DNA of 64,000 nucleotides, taken from positions 202,271,959 to 202,335,958 of the forward strand of contig CP136062.1 in NCBI GenBank assembly GCA_032622095.1. Direction: 5' to 3'. A model generated the notes under the pieces. It did no database searches. It worked only from the letters and a program-made list of their open reading frames with translations, and was not told the origin of the DNA. Position 1 is the stretch's first letter. Every line of letters begins with the position of its first letter. This document shows, piece by piece, positions 11,114 through 21,713 of the stretch. Origin of the DNA: Siphonodentalium dalli. Taxonomy: Eukaryota; Mollusca; Scaphopoda; Gadilida; Siphonodentaliidae. The position numbers and the translations under genes were made by a program.

Positions 11114-12226
11114 GAGCAGGTCATACATGGCTTTTATTGCTGTGTTATGAATTTGTTTCAATGCGTTGCAAAATCTCCCATAATAAAAGAAATTAACCCC
11201 AAGATATTTGAATTCTTTAACTATTTCCAATTCTCCTCCCCTGTACATGAATATCGGCAGGTTTTTCGGCAGTTTTTTTTTTACAGAAAATCACAATTTT
11301 AGTCTTTCTAGTATTAACGTGGAGCTTCCATGCATCGGTATAGTCGGAAAACGCTCGCAAAGCTCGGTGCATATTTTCCTCATTCCCGGTAATCAGGACC
11401 GTGTCGTCTGCATAAAATATACAAAGTAATTTGATATAAATTCCAATATATTCCATGTACATATTGTCTAGAAATTGGAGGTTATTTATTGCACAATTTG
11501 ACAGAAAGGTTGTGAGGTCGTTAATATATAAAGAAAATAGAAATGGTGACATTAATTCTCCTTGAAATAGGCCAACATTGCTAGAAAAGAACTCGGATTT
11601 TGCTCCGCCCTCTTTAACACACATTTTAATTTTACTATACATGTCCTTAATAATCATAACTATCTTGCCGATAATTCCACAATCTAGCATCTTCAACTAT
11701 AACGCGTCTCTCCTTACGGAAATCAACGAATGCACAATACAATTTCTTACCATTTGACAAATATAAATTGATAATACTCTGCATAATACTTTCCTGAAAC
11801 CAGTTTGAAATTTGCTTATAATTTCATTATCTTCAGAAAAAGATGTCAACCTTATGTTTAAGATAGATGTGAAAACTTTAGACAGACAGCTCAAAAGAGT
11901 TATGCCTCGATAAGAATCAGGCTTATGAACATCACCTGATGTTTTATAGATTGGCTGTATTATGCCAATTGCCCACCCCGATGGGTAGTATCCACTGTCA
12001 ACTATGGCATTGAAAAAATTTGTATAGATTGGTAACATGTATTCCGCAGATACTTTAATGTATTCGTTTGATACTCTGTCAAAACCCAGGGCCTTATCGT
12101 CACGCAGTTTTCTAATCGCCATGAGAATTTCATTCTCAGTGATTGCATCATTGAGATAGGAAGAGTTCGATAAATCAAGATCGGCCTTAAAATTAGTTTC
12201 CAAGCAACCATCATCATCATAAACAC
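11114..12226 (-). pseudogene. LINE ORF2, reverse-transcriptase part (copy A)
   Basis: This is the reverse-transcriptase core of the LINE whose 3' part is at 6816-7711. Read on the minus strand from about 12203, an N-terminal segment contains NEILMAIRKLRDDKALGFD and later SYRGITLLSCLSKVFTSILN and FQTGF. The next frame (11696 down to 11217) has GLFQGELMSPFLFSLYINDL and the catalytic FYADDTVLI block. A further frame carries FKYLGVNFF. The two frameshifts are near 11700, where the expected FVDFRKAFD motif survives as FVDFRKE, and in a T run near 11272. It is truncated at the 5' end: no endonuclease or ORF1 upstream. The clade is probably the Jockey/CR1 group, an inference from motif style only. 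Non-functional. Confidence 0.9.
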
Positions 12227-12588
12227 GTCGGCATCAGATCAAGAACACCCCCTCAGTTAGTATTTTAACACACGTGCCCCGTGAACGCCCGTTGAAAAAA
12301 TTACATGCATATGGTACTCCAGTCGACATAAATTTCGACTCAGTATATCATATAAATTCATCTTAGTCGAACAGGACTGGCCGGAAAGCTATTGCCAGAC
12401 TTGGGGATATACCAGGAAATTCCTTGTTTTGATTGGAAGCGGTACCAGAAACCGCTAACCCCGATTGGCTAACCGATAACAGCTGCGCGTGTCCCGTAAC
12501 AATAGCTCAGGTGTCTTTTAAAAGAAAGACTTTATTCATCGGTAAAACTCGTTTTCGACGCTTTTAATAATCTCATCACAATAGGAAT
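12227..12588. other. Spacer, possible promoter-like stretch
   Basis: Little is recognisable. An ATTGGCTAACCGATAACAG stretch at 12463-12482 contains a CCAAT-type element (inverted) about 110 bp before the small open frame at 12589. No TATA box or splice signal supports a real promoter. Confidence 0.2.
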
Positions 12589-12750
12589 ATGAGTGTTACA
12601 GTGGACAAAGACCGAAACGATGTGTTATTGAAGTGTGTTTCGTCTATCTTGGAAGAGACAGTTATTTCAGAGTTGAAATCTGAACAATTTCAAGTGTTGT
12701 CGGCGCCCATAAATTATTCCTTATTTGGAATGTCTGCGACATCAGTATGA
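12589..12750 (+). CDS. Small open frame, weakly helicase N-terminus-like
   Basis: A 53-codon ATG-to-TGA frame with coding-like composition. It begins MSVTVDKDRND, and residues 14-36 read LLKCVSSILEETVISELKSEQFQ. The last part, -ELKSEQFQVL-, resembles the start of RecQ-type helicases, where a short helical segment precedes a 'LK.EQ..AI' Q-motif. The Walker A region that should follow is absent. After about residue 38 the frame drifts into apparently non-coding sequence. It could be a truncated pseudogene piece, or a first exon ending at a weak GTGTTG donor. Family assignment is a guess from a short motif. Confidence 0.25.
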   Translation: MSVTVDKDRNDVLLKCVSSILEETVISELKSEQFQVLSAPINYSLFGMSATSV

Positions 12751-13194
12751 CGTCACGATATTGAGGGTAGCCCATTGTTCTGGAAATAGGTTTTTACTTG
12801 AATTCGTGTCGACGTAATATTATAATTATTACGGAGATGTTTACGTCGACTGATGGTACTCAAGGAGATATATAAAAATAGGTACATGACTCAATGAGAA
12901 AGATAACATTAGGTAATGACGATCAGAAATATGTCATTGTGAGTTGAATAAGCCACATCAAACTCAAGCATAAGCAGGATCACACAATGTTATGTGCTAT
13001 TGTTCCTGATCTATATTAACTATTAATAAAAATATTGGCGGCGAGAGAAAAAAAATGAATATGAAAGAATAATAATACTATCACACTACGATGGGTTTGT
13101 TAAATGGTAGTACCATCAAGCTATTAACATATGATCTGCAAAGAGCGTCAAGAAGTATATAAATCTTAAACGTGAATGCACGGAAATAGGCAAC
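12751..13194. other. Spacer upstream of LINE ORF1
   Basis: Contains a short inverted repeat GTCGACGTAA...TTACGTCGAC near 12809-12850. The part next to 13195 may be LINE 5' UTR. Nothing else is seen. Confidence 0.3.
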
Positions 13195-13651
13195 ATGGCC
13201 GCTAACAGATCCAGGCTTTCATCAACAAACAAACATGATATAAAGGAAGACGAACTTAAAAAGTCAATTACCGACACTCTGTTGAAAGATGATTGTTTGC
13301 TAAAAAAAAAAGGTAGTGGACAGTTTGACCGACAAAATCGTCGAACAAATCCTCTCGGACGACAAAACTAAATCTTCATTAGTTCAGGCCATAGTAAAAA
13401 ATTATGACTTCTCCAAAGCTGTTGATGAGTCTATTGATAATCCAGTAATAAAACATATCAAGGAATTGGAAAATGAAGTCATGAAACTTAGAATAGCAAA
13501 CTTAGAACTGAAAGATAGTGTAAACAATCTGAAGCAATATAGTCGTAGAAACTGTCTGCTCATTCATGATGTCCCGGAACAAAATGATGAATACACAAAT
13601 CAAATTGCTTTGGATGTATTCCGAAAGGCTCTAAATGTTAAATATTGCTAG
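13195..13651 (+). pseudogene. LINE ORF1 fragment, coiled coil plus RRM start
   Basis: The frame starts at ATG 13195 (MAANRSRLSSTNKHD...) and shifts at a run of ten A bases (about 13302-13311) into the frame read from 13316 to the stop at 13649. The second part has a heptad-rich segment (IKELENEVMKLRIANLELKD) followed by NNLKQYSRRNCLLIHDVPE. That junction of coiled coil and RNA-recognition fold is typical of LINE ORF1 nucleic-acid-binding proteins. It ends where a foldback element (13650-13767) begins, so the C-terminal half is missing. Whether it belongs to the same family as the ORF2 copies is unknown. Confidence 0.75.
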
Positions 13652-13767
13652 GCAAATGTATTCTAATATATAGGCGAGACTCCGTATGGGAGACTAACAT
13701 ATATACGAAAGAATGCATTGGCACAGAGTTTTCGCAAAAATATCAGGAAGCTCCAGTAATGGAAGGG
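13650..13767 (-). mobile_element. Foldback relative, subfamily 2, copy C (truncated)
   Basis: One degraded hairpin (AGGCAAATGTATTC...GAATGCATTGGCACAG) is followed by TTTTCGCAAAAATATCAGGAAGCTCCAGTAATGGAAGGG and a TTAA at 13768-13771. This arm matches the element at 21714-21966, not the main family. The other terminus is missing. Confidence 0.75.
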
Positions 13768-14622
13768 TTAAGGGCACACCAGAAGGAATAAGAAGCCATA
13801 TTTAATTCACTTCCGATTACACAAAAATAGATAGACCAGCCAACAATCAAGACGACGTACAACCTTTACAATCCAACCTAGACCAAATTATCAGGATGGC
13901 CAGGCAAATGACTCTTGCTCATTAACACTTTTACGTGTAGAGAATGATGCACCCGGAAAAGTACATACCAGCGACTGGCGACCTTCGACAATACATTTTA
14001 ATTTATAACCCGCACTAGATATTTAACGAAGCTATAGTAACAAAAAAACTGGGCCTCGTGATTAGAACTTTCATCCTCATGGATCACGAGATGTTCCTAA
14101 TACTGACCTTAGACCAACTCTTGAGTGTCGTTTCTCAATATGGTCTCCACAGGTGACCCTGGTGTAGAATATATGCACTGTCCCACTACGAGGGGTAAGC
14201 TTCCCCAAATGTGGCTCCCTGATTAGTTTAAACAGTATTTATTCGTCGTAGCAGTTACCACGTTTAATGACGAAAATATGTATTGAATATAACAATATCA
14301 GATTTCAGTGTGTGATATATGATTATATTTACATACTGAGTGTGATTATCCAGCATTCCGATTGGTCGGCGACCACGTGACTAGTTGCAATTATTTCTCG
14401 ATAAACCTGCAAGAGGGTCATAATGACAACCATAATTACATCGACACGTCATTGATTTTGGAGAAGAAGATCGCGTAATGTCTTGGGCGCATTTGCACTC
14501 GCGCAGGATTGACTTAATAAATAATCAGGCTTCAAAATAAAGAGCCTCGTTTTGAAATTGTTCGTGTTAACTTTTGCCAATATAAAATTGATCAAAAACA
14601 CCTTTGGTGTCACGTAGTATTA
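13768..14622. other. Intergenic
   Basis: No gene. A block at 14203-14265 (CCCCAAATGTGGCTCCCTGATTAGTTTAAACAGTATTTAT) recurs in diverged form at 15749-15790, so it belongs to some dispersed element whose ends I could not fix. Confidence 0.35.
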
Positions 14623-15208
14623 ACAAGCTATGACCACTTACCTCACGGTTACATCTCCATAAAAACAGTCCACATGACAGTTAATCCTTAAATAGTTTTC
14701 ATTTGTAGATGCAGGTTAATTTTCCGCTTGTGCAAACTTGTCAGTGAACACTGAAATTATTTTTGTTTCCGAATCCAATAAAATTGAACAGTAAATCGGC
14801 GTGAAATGTATCCGCTTTTATGTTCCAGAATAATGTTGCACATCTCATTGTATACTGTTATTGTTCGAACATTGTTGCCAATTGTATTTTGTAAATAAAA
14901 CATAAAATAAAATGAATTTTGATGAAAGTGCAGGTGAGAGAATTTGACCGGCTTTCAAAAACACGTCACGTGACAAATGGGAAATTCCGACCAGTCACGT
15001 GACAAATGGTACAAAAATAACTTCTCAGCTGGTTTCTGATCGGGTGCTATGGGATATTTTGGGTTGGTTTTGTCACGATACACATTTCGATTTAAATACA
15101 TTTACAAAAGTGGCTTTTTCGCTAAGTGTATATAAATATAAGGATTAACTGTCATGTGGACTGTTTTTATGGAGATGTAACCGTAAGGTAAGTGGTCATA
15201 ACTTGTAT
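14623..15208. mobile_element. Putative MITE with inverted arms of about 70 bp
   Basis: CAAGCTATGACCACTTACC... at 14623-14695 is the reverse complement of 15140-15208 with few mismatches. The interval contains two CACGTGACAAATGG repeats near 14966 and 14996. No coding capacity. Target duplications are not clear. Confidence 0.65.
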
Positions 15209-15296
15209 GTAAAACACTTCGGGTTTTACACAAGTTATGACCACTTACCTCACGGTTACATCTCCATAAAAATAGTCCACGTGACAGTTAATCCTT
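15140..15296. repeat. 157-bp near-perfect palindrome
   Basis: Runs from AAGGATTAACTGTCATGTGG to CCACGTGACAGTTAATCCTT. The loop is itself complementary (GTAAAAC ACTTCG GTTTTAC). It reuses the arm sequence of 14623-14695, so three copies of the arm lie in alternating orientation. Confidence 0.9.
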
Positions 15297-16779
15297 AACT
15301 ATCCATCTGGCTGCTTTGTAGTGGCGCTACAACAGGAGCAGTTATGGTCATCTTTGTGGACTATTATATTCATTTTGGACAATAACCCTTATCACTGAAT
15401 TGAAGTTTATATTTTGGCTGGGAAGATGCGATGTAACCAGCAGAGATAGTAAATTTATACATCCGCGACATGATGACAGTTTTTTGATAATCCCACATAA
15501 TCATTTCGTGGAATTCACCTATGAATTGGGGGATGCCTAGTGCATCTGCCGATATACCGCCATTGTATATCGAGCATTGCAATTGATTTTATAATCTCCC
15601 GTCACCAATAACATTCAGAGAGGAAAAGTACGATGTCGACAGACAGGTAAACTCTGTAAATGAATGGACAAAGGAACTAAATACTAAGTCCTATTTTCAG
15701 GTACGACATTTTACTAGGGAGAGTATTAAATTCAGCTGATAATACTCCTCAAATGTGGCACCCTGATTAGTTGAAACAGTATTTATCCCATAAATAATAC
15801 ATATATGATCATGTGGAGCGCATTCGACGTGAAACGTGGAGGTACATGCGACATATATCCATAGTTGTGGGTTGACGCTTCCGCTGCGTGAGAGATGACG
15901 TATCCACCCACCCGACAATCAACTCTGTCTTCACATTTGGGTGTCTCAACGTCGATTGGAAACCATTTTCGTATTTTACAAGTTGAGTGGAAAATTGTCG
16001 TGGGGAAATGAATAATATGGTGTCCAATTGGAAATCGTTGTTCCCTATTGGGGGGGGGGGGGTGTGACACACCCTATAAATCACTGTCTCTATAACGCTC
16101 AAACCGTCTAGTGCGAATGTGCAGGCAGTCCTGTAACGTCACTTTGTCTACTGATGTGGCTAGGAGTATACAATAGTAATTTGTGGTATCCACCAAGCGG
16201 TATCAAATCTCATGGCGCATATTTAAGTGCTTGAGTTTGGACATTGTGGGTTCTATTGACATTAATACACTACTGTACTATAACACTGACGTTGTCTGGC
16301 TCGAACGTGCAAGTGGTCTCGTAACGTAAAAAGTTGTCTGATGATGGGGTCATGAGTACAAAAGTATTTGTTGTATCCGTCGAGCCGAAAGTAGTTAGAT
16401 TGACCGAATGTCTTTTATATTACTCCCATCGTGATTGGTCTACATAATCTGACAGGAGTCCGTGTCGATAGCGATCTTCGAAATGTGAACCCGACACAGA
16501 CAGATGATCACCGATTGCTAGTGTCGGTAGACGCTTGATCAATGGATGAATTAATAATGCTAGTTCTCCGAGGTTTACATTCCCACTTTGGGATTATTCG
16601 CCGCCGCGTTAATGTCTTTTCGGATTGCAGTTCGGTTCACTGCGCCCGATGTGCGTAGAAACCGACAGCAGGGTAAATTCCCACCACGATCGCCTGTAGT
16701 GAAAACTTGGGGCGTCTTATTGGAAATAAGAACACACCTTCCCGATGACCGAGGTGCATATGCAATATATCCTCGGACA
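15297..16779. other. Intergenic with overlapping chance frames
   Basis: Several overlapping frames of 70-100 codons between 15697 and 16102 have no domain and run through a 12-base G run at about 16052. I do not consider them genes. At 16566-16850 another pair of antisense frames lacks any recognisable motif. Confidence 0.35.
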
Positions 16780-16844
16780 AATAGGTTCATATTGGACCTA
16801 AATATTCACATATGTTCATGTTGGGACTTATTTGATTTTGTTAC

Positions 16845-17414
16845 CCAATAGTAGAGTTTTACTTCGTAAATCGTTGGGATTTAGAATTAACTGCTTAACC
16901 CCAAATTCGCGTTCGTAACGCCACAACGAACTGTTTCCCGCCCTGAATGAACTGTTTCCCGGTTTGCAATCACGGTCAGCTTTCGTGACGTCACGAGTGA
17001 ACTGTTGTCCGACCCGAGCGAACTGTTGACTGTCTCCGAGCGAACTGTTGACTGGCCCGAACGAACTGTTACATGGTTTGCAATTTCCGTGACGTTTCGG
17101 CTATTTCCGGAAAATTCCGGTTTCGTTTTTTAATTATACCGGATTTCCGCATTGTCACTGTCACGCTCGAAAAACAACACAATTATTGTGATTAATTAGC
17201 AATGACCTGATTATATACAAGTAAATGTATTGGGTAACAAAGCAATTATTTCATGTGTCTTTTGGGAACTGGCAAAATTGTTGTCCCTAGGTATCAGGAA
17301 TGACTATCGAACTGTTGGCCTCGGCCTTCGGCCTTGGGCAACAGTTCGATAGTCATTCCTGATACCTCGGGACAACAATTTTGCCAGTTCCCAAAAGACA
17401 CATGAAATAATTGC
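16845..17414. mobile_element. 570-bp insertion inside R1 repeat
   Basis: TTAC occurs at both edges (16841-16844, 17415-17418), and the 23.78-kb copy lacks the segment. The interior holds about six CGAACTGTT(G/T) repeats between 16927 and 17080, then the 175-bp palindrome. TTTGTTACCCAATA (16837-16850) is inverted at 17229-17242. The element type is unknown. Confidence 0.5.
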
Positions 17415-17415
17415 T
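17241..17415. repeat. 175-bp near-perfect palindrome
   Basis: Left arm AGCAATTATTTCATGTGTC... mirrors right arm ...GACACATGAAATAATTGCT around a GGCCTTCGGCC-like centre near 17328. Only a few mismatches are seen across arms of about 85 bp. Confidence 0.92.
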
Positions 17416-17465
17416 TACTAAAATAAGCCCATAGTGGACATATACCCGTTATTCAGTTTTATGGC

Positions 17466-18725
17466 GGATTTAGTCAGCATTGACTAAAACAACCGGAAAT
17501 TAATCTGCAGACGTGGAAACATTTCTTTAGCGAAGGGGGACAGCAATCAGAACACCGAATGTCATGCTATAAAAATTGATAGAGGGGTCTCCTCATATGC
17601 ATCGATACTTGTATTTTATATATATTATTTTATCTCCGTGTCTTTTTCTCTTAATCTCTCATATGTCTTATGGTTCCGAGATATTATAAATAAAATCTTG
17701 ATTCTGCGCAGGGTCATGCTTCTCCGTTATCGCGATACCCCGCAAGCCCATATACACGAACTGCGTTCTGTAATACCCAGACACATTGGCGTCATGATTA
17801 TACCCGCATGGCCATTACGAAGCAATGCCGATCGGTAGATAAATGGAGTAGGCGCAGATAAGCTCTTCAATAGAGCAATGAATGCCAACACAGTGATTAT
17901 GATTTGAAAGTAGTTAGATAGATAGAAATACTGAAGTCGGATTAGTATCCCCAAAGAATGCATCGAGCGTTTTGGTTCAAATTCAAAATGTGTGTCATTT
18001 CACTAACTTAATCTAAGATTAAACCAAATGACACACACAAATCAAAAGGATCCCTTTTAAAATTTAATCATCAGCTGTCAATTAACTTGGCTGTCGCTTA
18101 ATTTATCATTAAGGTTATACGTCGGTAAACTTATATACTCGATGTCAGTCATTATTACAGAAAGCATAGACATGCTTAGTAGTTTCCGAACAGCAGCACC
18201 ACACATGTGTTTGGAAAGATGCCAGTCTTGATGACTTCAATCGACTGACCAACGACAATAATGAAAATGAAGATTGTCTGCAACTGAATGCGCGACTGAC
18301 AGGTGTTAGTTCCCAGGATATAATTGTTTCACAAATGACTTATCTCATTACATGGAAATAATTGAGTAAACTAGACCAATACTGACGTTCAATTGTAAGA
18401 AATAACTCTGGTTCAGATTAAGTCGATGAGTTATACCAGAAACTTTTGAAGTTGCATGTACTCTTACTGTTTGAGCGTCATATAATTTGTCTTCATCAAA
18501 ACAAGAGCACTCTCTTAAATATGTAAGCAAGGATCCCCATTCCAGTATAAATTGTATTCTACTGGGTGCATGGTTGGCATCAGTATTTTGCTGGCAAGAA
18601 TTCGAGAGAGACTGAAACCAGACTGAAACCAAATGGGGGAGGGGGTCAATTTTAAATTGGTGGCATCACACACCGATCTAAATAACAAAAACCCCGTAAA
18701 TGACGGGCAAGGTTGCCCAGCTTAC
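17466..18725. other. Intergenic
   Basis: No gene. A short inverted repeat ATGTGTGTCATTT...AAATGACACACAC lies at about 17988-18036. (TA)n occurs near 17618-17630. Confidence 0.35.
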
Positions 18726-18914
18726 CATCCCCTTAGTGCAATGCGTGGAACACCAACCCGGGCGATCAATAATAAAACCTGCATCGCCGTTGCAGAACGG
18801 TTCACGCTGACGAAGAATGTTGTCCACCGGACCGATCCTATACAGAGTCACGTCCCATGCAGTTAGCTTGAACATATCAATTGCACAATACCCCATCGGA
18901 ATCGAACGATCCAT
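18726..18914 (-). CDS. Candidate orphan exon, unknown protein
   Basis: An open minus-strand stretch that looks more coding-like than its surroundings. It is less AT-rich, with sensible codon choice and balanced amino acids, including AIDMFKLTAWDVTLY and five cysteines near its two ends. Reading from Met at 18914 it stays open past 18726. There the sequence GGGATG|GTAAGC gives a good splice-donor match in phase 0. No acceptor is evident upstream; the frame is open only to about 18947. I do not recognise a domain. It may be an exon of a host gene extending outside the visible evidence, a pseudogene exon, or chance. Confidence 0.3.
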
Positions 18915-18947
18915 TATACGAAGATCGGTCGGATGACATCGAAAAGA

Positions 18948-20360
18948 TTAACGTAGTTTTCGATTGCTTTGCCTTAGTTTCTCTGCGTATGTCACATGTC
19001 AATTCAAATGCAGGGCAAAGAAAAGTGCACCTCATAACCCCCAGCTCGTTCTTTTCGTGAGTTGCCATATATCAGAACGCCCGAAGGATAAATGTTATAA
19101 CTATTTGTCACATTGATTCATGATTTGACTAGTACGTGTTTAAATGATACATCTCTAAATTAAAGACGAACAGTATGATCACATCATGTTAGATTTTTTG
19201 AGTTGTTCAATTCAGTGTGCCGCCGTATGGGCCCAACACTAACCGACGTGGCATTTTGGATAATTGGTCATGCAACTAAATGCGTATGCGCACAGTGATT
19301 GCATTACGCTGCGCTAATTGTGGTGGAGGTGCATGGTCACAACCAAAAGTATATAGTCTGAAAGAAACTAAATCGCGTGCACGCCGTTTTATATCTTGCC
19401 ACATCCACATAACCACTCACAATATGCTCAGTTCATACACGATGACTACTTGAGATTGTGGCCATGACATTAAAATTTTACATATCAAGACTTATCTTAT
19501 TCCAGTCTCACCGACTTGTTTTGCATTTGTTATATAGCCCTTTACCTTCAACGCGTCACACTATTGCTTCACCCTATATATTGAAACAGGCGAGATTCGA
19601 TATTGTCATATATATGGAGTTGAACTGAACTAATATCGGATGGGTGCCAACATTGGCACCTACAACTAATTAGCACTCATTTGGCACAACTCATACTCGT
19701 ATGTCTACCTGTGGAAAAACAGTTTTTTTCTCTCAAAGGTAGCACTCGATGAGTGCAAGCAGATCTGTCACACAGAAAAGGATGCGAGATCGCGGTAATG
19801 GTACAACATATATGTTGTTATTACTCTGAACACCAGAACGGTTTGATAGCCTGTAAAAACTACAACGTTTCAATGGACGGCCTGAACAAAATAAAAATAA
19901 GACATTGAATAGGCATCTGATTTACATAACATACCATAAGATAATTGTTCTCAGCTATAAGTCACCATGACTTTGGCCGGTTATAGATGTAAAGTGTGTT
20001 AACAGACGTGTGTGATCACTCATCAGATTGGTATCTGATATCCCAAAGCTGTGCATCTAATAGCTCTTTAAATTCTCCTGTAATTTCATCAGGACAATAC
20101 AACATTGTTCTCGCTGTAAGCCTGAACTATTTTTTACTTTAAAATTCGGGATCTTTTCCGAGCATCAACCGAAAAGAATCATAGCTAGGAGTCCCGTATT
20201 TCGATTATATACATGATAAAAACCTCTTCGTATATTCCAGTTTAAATTCCATAGCTGCTCCTTGTTGTCTATTGTTTAACTAAAAGGTGCCTCATAGTAT
20301 TCAGACCTCCATTTCGACACAGTAATTTGTTCACGTTCCGGTGATCAAACAGTATGTTCT
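18948..20360. other. Intergenic, nothing recognised
   Basis: No repeat or gene that I can support. A short palindrome GTGCCAACATTGGCAC lies at about 19646-19661. Confidence 0.35.
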
Positions 20361-20373
20361 CCTGGATCATGAG
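20361..20373. repeat. Left 13-bp target duplication of SINE
   Basis: CCTGGATCATGAG, identical to 20688-20700. Confidence 0.88.
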
Positions 20374-20687
20374 ATTGATTGATTGATTGATTGGGGTTTT
20401 ATGTCGCTTTAGCCACTAAGGCCATATCACGACATTGCCAGTTTTAATGGTGGAGGAAATCCGCACAATTACGGCTAATCTAACAGTGATTTCAATGGCT
20501 GATAAACTCGTCGACCATGTGCGGCAAACCACCGGCCATCGGCTAGTAACTGACAACTTTCCCAGATAACGATTTCGAGTTACAAAGTCCACGATGGAAA
20601 CATGTGGATTTGAACCCTTATCGCCAGCGCTGGAAGGCGAAACGGCTTGGAGTTGTACCCCTAACCGATTGAGCCACCGAGGCCCCG
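20374..20687 (-). mobile_element. tRNA-derived SINE (family 1), minus strand
   Basis: Read on the minus strand, the head GGCCTCGGTGGCTCAATCGG carries an A box. GGGTTCAAATCC (near 20610) is a well-preserved B box. The 3' end is GCGACATAAAACCCC followed by four or five AATC units. Perfect 13-bp target duplications CCTGGATCATGAG lie at 20361-20373 and 20688-20700. Same family as 2697-2976, with better promoter boxes here, so pol III transcription potential was retained longer. Confidence 0.9.
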
Positions 20688-20700
20688 CCTGGATCATGAG
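20688..20700. repeat. Right 13-bp target duplication of SINE
   Basis: CCTGGATCATGAG, identical to 20361-20373. Confidence 0.88.
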
Positions 20701-20893
20701 CGCAACGTAAACCTATTTGTGGATCGAATTATGTTCAATATGAATGTATTTCAAAACGAATAAGTCCAATATGGCACTATTTGAGCAATAGCTTTTATAC
20801 AAGACTATTTACCGCGATACCTATTACCGATGAGTTTTCACTGAGGCCCGCATCATTCAAAGAAATAACGGGTGTACGTTCACTATGGGCTTA
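20701..20893 (+). repeat. Dispersed repeat R1
   Basis: Contains GTCCAATATGGCACTATTTGAGCAATA and AAATAACGGGTGTACGTTCACTATGGGCTTAT. These are shared with 35230-36050 and, inverted, with 16780-17465 and 23740-23846. This copy preserves the intact site in which the 35.3-kb copy carries a hAT-like element. Confidence 0.7.
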
Positions 20894-20896
20894 TAT

Positions 20897-20897
20897 T

Positions 20898-20935
<38 letters not shown>
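20897..20935. repeat. (AATC)n simple repeat
   Basis: About nine AATC units. The same motif forms SINE tails, so this may be a SINE-derived or expanded microsatellite. Confidence 0.85.
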
Positions 20936-21709
20936 GTATTCAGTAACGAACCATGCGGCTCTTTGTTCCCGTATATTTCCATAACGGAAAACTGACATTT
21001 TAAACATCACAATCAGTTCTTGGTTTTTAGTTCACAAGTCAATGTAAAGTCCATCCATTGTTCTACTATTTCCATATTATGGATGCGGAAGTTTTTGTTT
21101 TGAGATATTTCTCTTTGTTTTCTTAGTTCTATCCTAAGATTGTACGAGTCATTAAGGTCTTTTCTTGAACATTCTCTGTTGAAATACACTTTTTTATGTC
21201 CATCTATTTAGTTTCTCCTCTGTTAAATTGAATTGCCTCTTTATCATTAAATCCCTATAACGATGTTCAGTGAGCTTCAATAATTTTGCAACTATCCTCC
21301 TGAATATTACACATAGGAAATCCTTCCCATCTAATCTAATCTAGCGAATATCAGGTTTTTTCACGTCTTGTACATTTTACGTTATTGTTTACGGAGGTTT
21401 CTATTTTGTTGACTCGCTGCTTATTTTGACGTCATACTATCATTATAATCAAATAAGTTCAATAAGAACCTATTTTAATATTTAGGTTCAATAGGAACCT
21501 ATTTGTACGAGAAAATGTTGGGTCAAAATAGATCTCTGAATACAAGAAGCTCCACAGCGGTGGGTGGCCTAACACTGAGCTCGTTTTGATTACATCCCGG
21601 TCCAGGTCCGGAGATCAAAGTATATGAATAAATTACATTAAGTATTTTTATACTGACCCTATATGCCACACAAAGACGTGTTCAAGTCTGCTGATTTTTT
21701 CATCATGTA
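20936..21709. other. Intergenic, R1 remnant
   Basis: At 21453-21515, AAGTTCAATAAGAACCTATTTT and GGTTCAATAGGAACCTATTTG form another R1 remnant with an internal inverted repeat. Otherwise nothing is recognised. Confidence 0.4.
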
Positions 21710-21713
21710 ATAA

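Larger units (their letters stand above)
16780..17465 (-). repeat. Dispersed repeat R1, copy with insertion
   Basis: The flanks are AGGTTCATATTGGACC...GACTTATTTGATTTTG on the left and AAAATAAGCCCATAGTGGACATATACCCGTTATTCAG on the right. They match the uninterrupted copy near 23770-23846, and in reverse complement those at 20700-20893 and 35940-36050. Confidence 0.65.

Noticed and set aside
15697-16102. Three overlapping minus-strand frames of 73-97 codons
   Set aside because: They overlap in different frames, cross a G run encoding PPPP, and share no recognisable domain. They look like chance openings in a less AT-rich patch.
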